NCBI RefSeq assembly: GCF_036194065.1
Contig: NZ_CP108095.1
Coordinates: forward strand, 248,001-312,000
Source of the DNA: Streptomyces sp. NBC_00239
Lineage (GTDB): Bacteria; Actinomycetota; Actinomycetes; Streptomycetales; Streptomycetaceae
Direction of reading: 5' to 3'
Length of the DNA: 64,000 nucleotides
Shown here piece after piece: positions 46,251 to 54,071 of this stretch. Position 1 is the stretch's first letter, and every line of letters begins with the position of its first letter. The notes beneath the pieces are model-generated. The model saw only the letters and a list, made by a program, of their open reading frames with translations. It was not told where the DNA came from and ran no database searches. The position numbers were made by a program, and so were the translations under genes.

Positions 46251-47486
46251 ATGGCCCAGACCAAGACCACCCCGGACACCACGCCCCGCGCACCGGGGAC
46301 CGGCCAACGGCCGTCGGCCGGTGCCGTACTGGCCCGAGCGTTGCGCGGCAACCTGCGCCAGTACGGGATGCTGCTCGCGCTGGCGCTGATCGTGCTGCTG
46401 TTCCAGTTCTGGACGGACGGCATCCTGCTCCAGCCGCTCAACATCACCAATCTGATCCAGCAGAACGGCTACATCCTCATCCTGGCCATCGGCATGATGA
46501 TCGTCATCATCGCCGGGCACATCGACCTGTCGGTCGGGTCGCTCGCCGCCTTCGTCGGGGCGGCCGCGGCGGTGATGATGGTCGAGCACAAGATGGCCTG
46601 GCCGGTGGCGCTGGTGGCCGCACTGCTGATCGGGGCTCTCGCCGGAGCCTGGCAGGGGTTCTGGATCGCCTATCTCGGGATCCCCTCGTTCATCGTCACG
46701 CTGGCCGGCATGCTGCTGTTCCGCGGCGGCACCCAGATCCTCCTGCAGGGCCAGTCGGTCGCGCCGTTCCCCAAGGGCTTCCAGAACATCAGCAGTGGCT
46801 TCCTTCCCGCGGTCGGCCCCGCCACCGACTACCACAACCTCACTCTCCTGCTGGGCTTCACGGTGTTGGCCGTCGCGATCCTCCAGGAGGTGCGCGGACG
46901 GCGGCGGGCCGCCTCGTACGGGCTGGAACCGCTCCCGACCGGGCTGTTCCTCGTGAAGCTCGGCGCGATCAGCGCGGCCGTGGTGGCCTTCACGCTGCTG
47001 CTGGCCAGCTACCAGGGGGTGCCGGTGGTTCTGCTGATCCTCGGCGTCCTGCTGGTCGGCTTCGGGTACGTGATGCGCAATTCGATCCTCGGCCGGCACA
47101 CCTACGCCATCGGCGGCAATGAGGCGGCGGCGCGGCTGTCCGGGGTGAAGAGCAAGCGGGTCGTCTTCCTGGCCTTCGTGAACATGGGCGTCCTCGCGGC
47201 CCTGGCCGGGATGGTCTTCGCCGCGCGGCTCAACGCCGGTACGCCGCAGGCCGGCATCAACTTCGAGTTGGAGGCGATCGCCGCCGCCTTCATCGGCGGC
47301 GCCTCCGCGAGCGGCGGTGTGGGAACCGTCATCGGAGCGCTCACCGGCGGTCTGGTGCTGGGCGTGCTGAACAACGGCATGTCGCTGGTCGGCGTGGGTA
47401 CCGACTACCAGCAGGTGATCAAGGGCCTGGTCCTGCTGGCGGCCGTCGGCTTCGACGTCTACAACAAGCGCAAGGCCGGAGCCTGA
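46251..47486 (+). CDS. xylH: Xylose ABC transporter permease
   Basis: A 411-aa CUT2-class permease, longer than the arabinose permeases because of an insertion in the middle (EVRGRRRAASYGLEPLPTG), which is typical of XylH. The family core is MMIVIIAGHIDLSVGSLAAF; the end has GGASASGGVGTVIGALTGGL. It starts three bases after xylG with GTGAGG as ribosome binding site. Confidence 0.95.
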   Translation: MAQTKTTPDTTPRAPGTGQRPSAGAVLARALRGNLRQYGMLLALALIVLLFQFWTDGILLQPLNITNLIQQNGYILILAIGMMIVIIAGHIDLSVGSLAAFVGAAAAVMMVEHKMAWPVALVAALLIGALAGAWQGFWIAYLGIPSFIVTLAGMLLFRGGTQILLQGQSVAPFPKGFQNISSGFLPAVGPATDYHNLTLLLGFTVLAVAILQEVRGRRRAASYGLEPLPTGLFLVKLGAISAAVVAFTLLLASYQGVPVVLLILGVLLVGFGYVMRNSILGRHTYAIGGNEAAARLSGVKSKRVVFLAFVNMGVLAALAGMVFAARLNAGTPQAGINFELEAIAAAFIGGASASGGVGTVIGALTGGLVLGVLNNGMSLVGVGTDYQQVIKGLVLLAAVGFDVYNKRKAGA

Positions 47487-47598
47487 CGGTGTCCTCGCCC
47501 CTCCCCCGCCGCGCGTCCGCTTCCCGTCGTCGGCAACCTTTTCGCATCCTGCGGCGACCAGGCAGTGCACCTCGACTCGAATCTTCGAACGGACCGAC

Positions 47599-48573
47599 AT
47601 GAAGACTGCACGGCAGGCCGCGCGGCAGCGCAGGCGTCGACACAGGCTGATGCTGGGTACGACAGTGACACTGACCGCCGCGGGCGTCCTCTTCTGCCTG
47701 GTGACGGCCATGTCCCCCGGCCCCGAGGCCAAGGCCGGGGCCGGCACCAAGGCCGGGGCCCGGACCGACGTGGCGGCCGCCCCCGCCGCCACCCAGGTGG
47801 AAGCCACACCGCACTCGGCCCCGACGAGCCCCGCGCCCCCCACGGACAGCCCGCATGCCGCGGCGACCCCGAGCGCGGCCACCGCGACGACCACCGCGGG
47901 GACGCCACAGCCCTCGGCGAAGACGACCCCACCGGCGGCGTCCACCCCGGCACCGTCGGCAGGACGCATCCAGCCCGGGACCACCTACAGGGGTGTCGCC
48001 ACCGCCTACGCCGCCGGCGACGGCAACGGCGCCTGCCTGTTCGGCCCGAGCGACGACCTCATGATCGCGGCGATGAACACCACCGACTACGAGTCGTCCA
48101 GGGCGTGCGGCGCGTACGTGCGCGTCCGCGCCGCGAACGGCGCTTCGATCACGGTCCGGATCACCAACGAATGCCCACTGCCCTGCGCACCCGGGCAACT
48201 GGACCTCAGCCAACAGGCCTTCGCGAAACTGGCCGATCCCAAGGTCGGCCGCATCCCCATCACCTGGCGCCTGCTGAGCCCCAAGACGTCCGGCACGATC
48301 TCCATCCGGTACAAGACCGGGTCCAGCCCCCACTGGTGCGGCATCCAGGTGATCGACCACCGCAACCCGGTCGCACGGCTTGAGGTACGCACCGCCAAGG
48401 GCTGGCGGAGACTGCCCCGCACCGACTACAACTACTTCCTCTCCCCCGACGGCAGGGGGTGCGGCGGCGCGATGAGGATCACCGACATCCACGGAGAGCG
48501 GCTGATCGTCGAGGGCACCGCGCTGCTGCCGAACGTCGCACAACCGACCCGGGTCCAGTTCGCCGCGCACTGA
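47599..48573 (+). CDS. Expansin-like protein with membrane anchor or signal (DPBB plus CBM63-like)
   Basis: A 324-aa exported protein. An Arg-rich N-terminus and hydrophobic segment (about 14-40) are followed by a long Ala/Thr/Pro linker (43-125), a double-psi beta-barrel (128-215) and a second domain like expansin D2/CBM63 (220-324, with HWCGIQVIDHRNPVARLEV and TDYNYFL). Bacterial expansins loosen cellulose and xyloglucan networks without hydrolysis. In Bacillus EXLX1 the essential Asp follows Thr in a TDLYP motif; here the equivalent segment is RITNECPLPC, with N190. Extra cysteines (in NECPLPC, WCG and GCGG) may form disulfides. The gene follows xylFGH after 112 bases. Because the hydrophobic stretch could stay uncleaved, it may be tethered. 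Confidence 0.88.
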   Translation: MKTARQAARQRRRRHRLMLGTTVTLTAAGVLFCLVTAMSPGPEAKAGAGTKAGARTDVAAAPAATQVEATPHSAPTSPAPPTDSPHAAATPSAATATTTAGTPQPSAKTTPPAASTPAPSAGRIQPGTTYRGVATAYAAGDGNGACLFGPSDDLMIAAMNTTDYESSRACGAYVRVRAANGASITVRITNECPLPCAPGQLDLSQQAFAKLADPKVGRIPITWRLLSPKTSGTISIRYKTGSSPHWCGIQVIDHRNPVARLEVRTAKGWRRLPRTDYNYFLSPDGRGCGGAMRITDIHGERLIVEGTALLPNVAQPTRVQFAAH

Positions 48574-48574
48574 A

Positions 48575-48607
48575 CCGCGCCGCAGCCGGGTGGCGGCTCC
48601 GGTGCGG
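48575..48607. terminator. Imperfect hairpin after the expansin gene
   Basis: CCGC (48575-48578) with GCGG (48604-48607), CCG with CGG and AGCCG (48584-48588) with CGGCT (48594-48598), with a wobble and a mismatch between them. Confidence 0.5.
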
Positions 48608-48695
48608 CGGATCGGAGTGTCCTGAGTGGTACCGGGCGCTGATACGCTGCCGCCCGAATTAACGAACACATTTGCGAAAGGGGCGACCGCCGGAC

Positions 48696-49229
48696 ATGGT
48701 CCTCGATGACGCGTCCGCGGAATTCCACGACTTCTTCGAACGCCACTACGCCGAACTCGCCCGGTTCGCACACCTGCTGACCGGCGAAGCAGACGGTGCC
48801 GACGATCTGGCCGCGGACGCCCTGATCGCGCTGTGGCAGCGCTGGGACCGGCTGCGCCAAGCCGAGCACCCCCTCGCGTACGCCCGCGGCGTGGTCGCCA
48901 ACCTGGCACGGTCACGGATCCGCAGCGCGGTGCGCGAGCGCCGCCGGATCGCCTTGTTCTGGTCCCGCGGTGCCGAGCCGTCGCACGGTACGGACGTGGC
49001 CGCCGTGGTGGACGTGCGGACCGCTCTCGCCCGGTTGCCGTTCCGGAAGCGGACGTGCGTGGTCCTGCGGCACGCCTTCGACCTGTCGGAGAAGGACACC
49101 GCGCTGGCACTCGGAATATCGGTCGGTACGGTGAAGAGCCAGACCTCGAAGGGAATGGCCGAACTGGAACGGATGCTGGGCACCACTGGAGCAGCCGGGG
49201 AACTGTTGGCGGGGAGGAGGAGCCGATGA
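48696..49229 (+). CDS. ECF-type RNA polymerase sigma factor, SigE family of Streptomyces
   Basis: A 177-aa extracytoplasmic-function sigma factor. Region 2 (about 5-75) contains FFERHYAELARFAHLLTG and DDLAADALIALWQRW; region 4 (about 110-165) has RLPFRKRTCVVLRHAFDLSE followed by the helix-turn-helix DTALALGISVGTVKSQTSKG. It fits the Streptomyces SigE-family group. ATG at 48696 is used; AAAGGGG stands rather far (about 12 bases) and a TTG at 48672 is possible. The stop overlaps the start of the next gene (ATGA), so the two are made together. Its neighbours are an expansin and a xyloglucanase, which suggests targets in biomass degradation; no target promoter could be identified. Confidence 0.88.
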   Translation: MVLDDASAEFHDFFERHYAELARFAHLLTGEADGADDLAADALIALWQRWDRLRQAEHPLAYARGVVANLARSRIRSAVRERRRIALFWSRGAEPSHGTDVAAVVDVRTALARLPFRKRTCVVLRHAFDLSEKDTALALGISVGTVKSQTSKGMAELERMLGTTGAAGELLAGRRSR

Positions 49230-50059
49230 ACGAGGAGCTCAACGGGCGGCTGCGGGCAGCCGCCGAGGCCCACCAGCCCGACCGCGCCCGGATCCTGGCA
49301 CGCGTGGAACGCGGCATGTCCGGCGCCCCCGGCCGCCGCCGCGAGCCGTCCGGCGCGAGGCCCTGGCCCAGGGTCGCGCTCGCCTCCCTCACCGCGGTCG
49401 GCACCCTGGCGGTCGGTGGTTTCGCCGTCGCCGCCATCGTCCGGTCACCGCCGGCCCGGCCGACCGTCTCGGTCACCCCCGCCGCACCGTCCACACCTTC
49501 CGCACCCTCCGCATCGTCCGCGCCGTCCGCGTCCGGGACGGCCCGCCCGACGCCGTCGGCGCCCGCCGCCGGCGGCCCGACCACACCGGACCGCTCGCCC
49601 TCGACGAGCCCCGGCCCCACGCCGTCAGGCAGCGCCGACTCGTCCCGGCCCGGCAGCGCGCACGTTCAGGACGGCCCTCTGTCGTCGGCAGGCTCCGTGA
49701 ACCCGAGCAGCAACGCCTACTGGGCGCAGGCCGACATCACCCTCAGGACGACCCAGCCGCTCACCGCACTCACCGTGGAACTGCGCATCACACAGACCGG
49801 CGGAGTGCAGAACACCGGCAGTTGGCGGACACTGCCCGCGGACGACTTCACCGTCGCCGTCCGTGACGAAGGTGCGGCCCTGGTCTACCGCTGGATCCTC
49901 AAGCCGGGCCGTACGGTCCCGGCCGGGCAGCACATCTTCGCCGGCCAGTACAACCACGCCGCCGGCGAGCGCGAGGCCGGGCACGACGGCTACCGCATCG
50001 ACGCCAACGGTCCCCGCGGCGCCCTCTCGGTCCGGGGCGGCTTCACCCCGGCACGATGA
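49226..50059 (+). CDS. Single-pass membrane protein coupled to the sigma factor; putative anti-sigma/sensor
   Basis: A 277-aa protein not assigned to a known family. The cytoplasmic N-terminus (1-47: NGRLRAAAEAHQPDRARILA) is helical and charged. One membrane helix spans about 48-72. A Pro/Ser/Thr-rich extracellular stalk (75-150) carries a globular beta-rich domain (about 155-277) with AYWAQADITLRTT, ALTVELRITQTGG and AGQHIFAGQYNHA. The stalk resembles cellulase linkers and the outer domain has the look of a carbohydrate-binding beta-sandwich, but no match is claimed. GGGGAGGAGGAG precedes the ATG, which overlaps the sigma gene. Cytoplasmic helix, one membrane span and outer domain are the plan of RsgI-type anti-sigma factors that sense polysaccharides; that role is inference. 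Confidence 0.7.
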   Translation: MNEELNGRLRAAAEAHQPDRARILARVERGMSGAPGRRREPSGARPWPRVALASLTAVGTLAVGGFAVAAIVRSPPARPTVSVTPAAPSTPSAPSASSAPSASGTARPTPSAPAAGGPTTPDRSPSTSPGPTPSGSADSSRPGSAHVQDGPLSSAGSVNPSSNAYWAQADITLRTTQPLTALTVELRITQTGGVQNTGSWRTLPADDFTVAVRDEGAALVYRWILKPGRTVPAGQHIFAGQYNHAAGEREAGHDGYRIDANGPRGALSVRGGFTPAR

Positions 50060-50150
50060 GGCCGTGCGCGCAGCGGGGTCGGAAACCGCCCACGCACCTG
50101 CGCGCGGCCTGCCGGACCCTCGCCGAGCGGCGCGTGGCCCCGCTCCCCCC

Positions 50151-50194
50151 GGCCCGTGGGCAGAACGGCGCCGGCCGCCGCACGCCCACGGGCC
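50151..50194. terminator. Bidirectional terminator before the GH74 3' end
   Basis: GGCCCGTGGGC (50151-50161) pairs perfectly with GCCCACGGGCC (50184-50194); the 22-base loop holds a further GC-rich dyad. It lies in the convergent gap between the sensor gene and GH74. Confidence 0.7.
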
Positions 50195-50201
50195 GAAGCG
50201 A

Positions 50202-52850
50202 TCAGGACGGGTCGCCGTACACCACGCCACGGCCGTAGCCGCCCAGGTACACCCGCCCGTACACGTCGGGGTCGCCACTGATGACGCTGATGGCGCTGCC
50301 ACCGAACTGGTGCCGGTCGTCGTTGATCCGGACCCAGACCGAGCCGCCGTCGGTGGAACGGAACAGCCCGATGACCCCCTTCACCTGCCCGGAGAGGTAG
50401 AGCGCCTGGTACCCGGCACCCGGGGCCGCCTTGCCGAAGCCGACGCCGCTCGCCCGCTCCACGGCGCCGAGCTTGCCGAAGCTCCTCCCCCCGTTGGTGG
50501 AGTGGAGGAGTCCGTTGCCCCCGCCGGCGATCCACAGGTCACCTGCGAGGCCCGGAACCGCCCTCAATTGCCCGCCGCCCAGGCCCGTGGCCCGGGCGGT
50601 GAAGTTCTTCCCGCCGTCGGTGCTGGCGTACAGGGTGCCGCCACCGAGGGCGTAGAAGGTGTTCGCCGCCGAACGGTCGGCCACCACGGCCGTGCCCTTG
50701 GGCAGACCGGAGGCCGCCGTCCAGGCCGAACCGCGGTTGGTCGAGGAATACGGGACCTGCCCATCGGGGGCCCACACCACGGCGGCGCCGTCCGCCGAGA
50801 CGGCAACGGAACCGCCGCCCGCGTCGCGCACCGGCGCTGCGGGGAAGGGTGTCCAGTCGACTCCGCCGTCGGTCGAGTAGGCCCCGTGCTGCTCACCACC
50901 GAGACCGACCCGCACCATGAACTGCGGCTTCGACTGGGCGAAGTCGATACCCGTGGTGTTGGTGAACAGCGGTCCGGACAGCGCCTTGGCGGGCACCTTG
51001 GTGAGGTCCTCGTGCCGGAACCCGCTGACATCGCCGAGCGCACTGATCAGAGGAAGACCGGGGGGCTTGATCAGTCCGAGAGTCGCGGTCTCCTCCAGGC
51101 CCTTGGCCGGGATGGTCCAGTGTGTCGCCCGCCCGGTGTCCGCCGCGGTCACGTCGTTGCTGCCCCATATCCCCGACCCGGTGCCGTACAGCACGCGCCC
51201 GGAATCGAAGGGGTCGATGGCCAGGGCGCCCATCCAGTGACCGATGCCGGTGCCCACGTAGGGCGCTGCGGAGTTGTCCCGGACCGAGGTCGCGCCGAGC
51301 GCCTTCCAGGAGTCGCCGCCGTCGGCCGACCGGTAGATCTCGTCCGAGGGCCACCACCGGTCCAGCGTGGTGACCATGACCGTGGACGGGCGCTGCGGAT
51401 CGACCGCCAGCCCGGCGAAGCCGTAACCGCCGCTGGACGGCGAGATGTTCTTCCAGCCCCCGGTGGACGGAGTGTGCTTCCACACCGAACCGGCCGTCAC
51501 GCCGTTCGGGCCCGGCGCGTTGGTGTACGTCAGGTAGAGCGAGCCGTCGCCGGACAGCACACCGTGCTGCGGCAGCTGCCCCGTGGGCCGGCCGGGCACG
51601 GCCTGCCAGGTGCTGCCGCCGTCGGTGGATCGGTACAGCGAGGTGGTCTTGTCGGCCACCCCGACGTAGATCGTCCGGCTGCCGGACGGGCCGAAGGTCA
51701 CGAAGGAGAGGCCGACTCCGCTGCTCGCCCCGTCCTTCACGGGGAAGCTGCCGACCTGACTCCATGTCACGCCGTAGTCGGTGCTCCGCCAGAGCCCGTT
51801 CTTGCGGGTACCCAGGTAGAGCGTGCCGTGGTCGGAGGGGTCCAGCGCCAGCCGCTCGCCCATGGACCGGCCGTCCTCGTTGCCGCCCAGTTTGAACGGC
51901 AGGTCGGTGCGCTGGAACGTCCTGCCCTGGTCGGTGGAGCGCAGGATCGCGCCGTTGCCCGCCCAGTCGTTGGTGTAGGTGCCGCTCGCGAGGTACAGGC
52001 GGTTCGGATCGACCGGGTCGGTCGCCACGCTCTCGATCCCCAGCAGGTTCCAGTCGCCTCCGCCGATCCAGTCGGTCAGGGAGGTCCACCGGGCGGCGGT
52101 CGCGTCCCAACGGTACGCGCCGCCGATGTCGGTCCGCGCGTACAGCAGGTCCTTGCGGGCGGGGTTAAAGACCAGCCCGGTGACGAACCCGCCACCGACG
52201 ATCTGCGCGTTGTGCCAGGTGTACCTGCCCGGGCCACCCACCTTCACGAGCTTCCACCGCTGGTTGGTGCTGCCCCGGTCCGCGTACTGGATGAGCGGCA
52301 CGCCGTCGCCGGTGGAGCCGCCCCACACGTCCAGCACCAAGCCGCTGCTCCGGGAGACGAACTTCACCGCCGCGCCGCCGACCTCCTCGATCTTCCACTG
52401 CTGCGCGGAGGCGCCGAGGTCGGACTGCTGCTCGACGGCCGCCGCCGACTGCCTGGAGGCACCTCGCACACCGAGGACCTTCTTACTGCTGCGGTTCTCC
52501 AGCTCGTAGTAGCCGTCCCGCGTCGGCCTCAGCCGCCATTGCTGACTCGCGGCACCGGCCACGCGGCTCTGCTGCCGTGTCCAGGCGCCGTCCGCTGTGT
52601 CCGCCCCGGGCACGCCCAGCACCTTCCCGCTGCGCACGGACACCACCTCGTAGTAGCCGCCGGAATCGAACGTCGCGGCCTCCGAGTCGGCCTGCACGAA
52701 CAGCAGGTAGGGGCCGAGCACCCCGGGTACGCCCAGCACCAGACCCATCGATGTCCAGCGCCGGCGGTGGCGTCCACGCGTACGTCGCTCGCCACCGGCG
52801 GCGTGCGTGCGCCGACCGCGACGGTGCGCGGTGGGATCCGTCTCGTTCAT
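50202..52850 (-). CDS. Exported GH74 xyloglucanase with N-terminal ricin-type CBM13
   Basis: An 882-aa enzyme cutting the beta-1,4-glucan backbone of xyloglucan. An unusually long Arg-rich N-terminus (1-35) precedes the hydrophobic export segment (35-58). A ricin-type trefoil (about 60-200) has three repeats with SQQWRL, AQQWKI and NQRWKL. The two seven-bladed propellers of GH74 (215-882) carry many BNR/Asp-box repeats such as STDQGRTF, STDGGSTW and STNGGRSF. The expected catalytic Asp residues are in YARTDIGGAYRWD and ALAIDPFDSGRVLYGTG. The ATG has AAGGAG six bases before. It has no CebR box; two direct repeats lie upstream. Divergent from the protease gene. Confidence 0.94.
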   Translation of the reverse strand: MNETDPTAHRRGRRTHAAGGERRTRGRHRRRWTSMGLVLGVPGVLGPYLLFVQADSEAATFDSGGYYEVVSVRSGKVLGVPGADTADGAWTRQQSRVAGAASQQWRLRPTRDGYYELENRSSKKVLGVRGASRQSAAAVEQQSDLGASAQQWKIEEVGGAAVKFVSRSSGLVLDVWGGSTGDGVPLIQYADRGSTNQRWKLVKVGGPGRYTWHNAQIVGGGFVTGLVFNPARKDLLYARTDIGGAYRWDATAARWTSLTDWIGGGDWNLLGIESVATDPVDPNRLYLASGTYTNDWAGNGAILRSTDQGRTFQRTDLPFKLGGNEDGRSMGERLALDPSDHGTLYLGTRKNGLWRSTDYGVTWSQVGSFPVKDGASSGVGLSFVTFGPSGSRTIYVGVADKTTSLYRSTDGGSTWQAVPGRPTGQLPQHGVLSGDGSLYLTYTNAPGPNGVTAGSVWKHTPSTGGWKNISPSSGGYGFAGLAVDPQRPSTVMVTTLDRWWPSDEIYRSADGGDSWKALGATSVRDNSAAPYVGTGIGHWMGALAIDPFDSGRVLYGTGSGIWGSNDVTAADTGRATHWTIPAKGLEETATLGLIKPPGLPLISALGDVSGFRHEDLTKVPAKALSGPLFTNTTGIDFAQSKPQFMVRVGLGGEQHGAYSTDGGVDWTPFPAAPVRDAGGGSVAVSADGAAVVWAPDGQVPYSSTNRGSAWTAASGLPKGTAVVADRSAANTFYALGGGTLYASTDGGKNFTARATGLGGGQLRAVPGLAGDLWIAGGGNGLLHSTNGGRSFGKLGAVERASGVGFGKAAPGAGYQALYLSGQVKGVIGLFRSTDGGSVWVRINDDRHQFGGSAISVISGDPDVYGRVYLGGYGRGVVYGDPS

Positions 52851-52918
52851 GGGGGGCTCCTTGCTCCGGCCCTGCCTCGCGCACCCGCTCGGTCGGCGGT
52901 GCGCAGCGGCATGCGGCG

Positions 52919-52948
52919 GTGTGATCGGACGATCCGCGGGTGTGATCG
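52919..52948. repeat. Direct repeat GTGTGATCG, 21-bp period, upstream of GH74
   Basis: GTGTGATCG at 52919-52927 and again at 52940-52948, exactly two helical turns apart and 69-98 bases before the GH74 start. Such phased repeats are typical activator or repressor sites. No regulator can be named. Confidence 0.5.
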
Positions 52949-53084
52949 TCTTCGTGTCGCCTGTGAGTCGCCACAGCCCCGAAGAAGGTTGCCGCCCACC
53001 GAAGTCCTCCGCACTGGGCCTGGAATGGGCGTGACCTCGGGGGCAGTCGGTCGTTGAGCCGGATGGTCAAGCGAAGTGCACTGA

Positions 53085-53114
53085 GAGGCCCCGGGCGTCA
53101 ACGCCCGGGGCCTC
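53085..53114. terminator. Perfect 13-bp hairpin in the GH74-protease gap
   Basis: GAGGCCCCGGGCG (53085-53097), loop TCAA, CGCCCGGGGCCTC (53102-53114). It looks like a factor-independent terminator, yet no gene ends next to it. It may end an unannotated short transcript or be left from a lost gene. Confidence 0.6.
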
Positions 53115-53304
53115 GTGCTGTCGGTGGCCGGCGGCTCCGCCCGGATGCGGGCGCGGGCCTGCAACGAGCGCCTCCCGCGAGGCCCAGGGCGACTGACGGC
53201 GGCCGCCGCCGCGAAGATCCACCGCCCTCGCACGCTCGCGCGGGCTGTCGCAGTATCGGTGAGAGGCCGGGCGGGTGCGGCGACGGCGAGCGAAGGCGGG
53301 CCGG

Positions 53305-53319
53305 TTGTGAGCATCACAA
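53305..53319. promoter_or_regulatory. TTGTGA-GCA-TCACAA palindrome upstream of the protease gene
   Basis: A perfect 15-bp dyad with 6-bp arms, about 180 bases before the protease start. The half-sites resemble Crp half-sites, but the centre is three bases where Crp needs six, so another regulator is more likely. Confidence 0.45.
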
Positions 53320-53497
53320 TCCGCTTCGGCAGGTGGACGTGGGCCGTAGGCGCCAGAATCGCCTGATTACCCGACGAATAGTCCGTAGGGGGCAATTTCC
53401 TGCACGACCCCTATGTGCCTCGGACATGATGCGCTGTCATATTCCTGCCAGATTGCCCCGTTCATCTCGTTGTACCCAATCAGGGGAAGGCAGGAAA

Positions 53498-54061
53498 ATG
53501 GGCAGGTTCAGGTACGGAACCACGGCGTCGGCGATCGCGCTGGCCGCCTTGGGATCGCTCGCGGCCGCGGGAGGCACGGCTCACGCGGAAGCGGCTCAGG
53601 ACACCATCAGCATGCTGAAGCAGGAGAAGACCCAGTGGTGTTGGGTCGCCTCCGGGCTGACCATCGCCAAGTTCCAGGGCTTCGGCTCAACACAGACGGA
53701 CTTCTGCAACCGGGCTCAGCCCTACTACGGCTGCAACAACCAGCCCGCCACGCTCGACGACATGGCCAGGGGCTGGAGCAGCCTCGGCCTGGCCCACACC
53801 GGCTCGGGCCTGAGCAGCGCGGCCACGTTCAACCAGGTGTACACCGACGTCAAGGCGGCCCGGCCGATCGGTGCCCGCATCGGGTGGACGTCCGGCGGCG
53901 GCCACATGAACGTGGTCTACGGCTTCGACACGTCGAACAGCACGATCGCCGTGGCCGACCCGTGGCCGGACACCACCACGTACACGTGGTGGAACTACAA
54001 CGACTACGTGAGCAACAGCTCGTCCAAGTGGACCCATTCCCGCATCGGTATCTCCCGCTAA
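53498..54061 (+). CDS. Secreted papain-like cysteine protease (C39/AvrRpt2-like fold)
   Basis: A 187-aa exported protein. The signal peptide ends at about residue 31 (GTAHA-EA). The mature part is a compact papain-like fold: the active-site Cys is in KTQWCWVASGL, the His in GGGHMNVVYGF, and the following Asp/Asn position in VAVADPWPD. This arrangement is that of small papain-like proteases (C39-like, AvrRpt2-like). The ATG follows AGGGGAAGGCAGG. Eleven bases separate it from the next gene, so the two form an operon. The substrate is unknown; nothing links it to biomass degradation except neighbourhood. Confidence 0.82.
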   Translation: MGRFRYGTTASAIALAALGSLAAAGGTAHAEAAQDTISMLKQEKTQWCWVASGLTIAKFQGFGSTQTDFCNRAQPYYGCNNQPATLDDMARGWSSLGLAHTGSGLSSAATFNQVYTDVKAARPIGARIGWTSGGGHMNVVYGFDTSNSTIAVADPWPDTTTYTWWNYNDYVSNSSSKWTHSRIGISR

Positions 54062-54071
54062 GGCAGGCGAC

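Larger units (their letters stand above)
52851..53497. other. 647-base region between GH74 and the protease gene
   Basis: No convincing gene is seen. It contains, in order, a 9-bp direct repeat with 21-bp period, a perfect 13-bp hairpin, and a TTGTGA-N3-TCACAA palindrome; these are listed separately. Short open frames here (for example at 53115-53366) lack ribosome binding sites and resemble shadow frames. Confidence 0.6.

Noticed and set aside
44025..47984. A 1319-codon open frame on the minus strand
   Set aside because: It is antisense to xylF, xylG and xylH, whose motifs are unambiguous; long antisense frames arise from high third-position GC. It also lacks a ribosome binding site and family motifs.
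53305..53319. Palindrome read as a Crp site
   Set aside because: The half-sites fit, but the central spacing is three bases instead of six, so it is listed only as an unassigned dyad.
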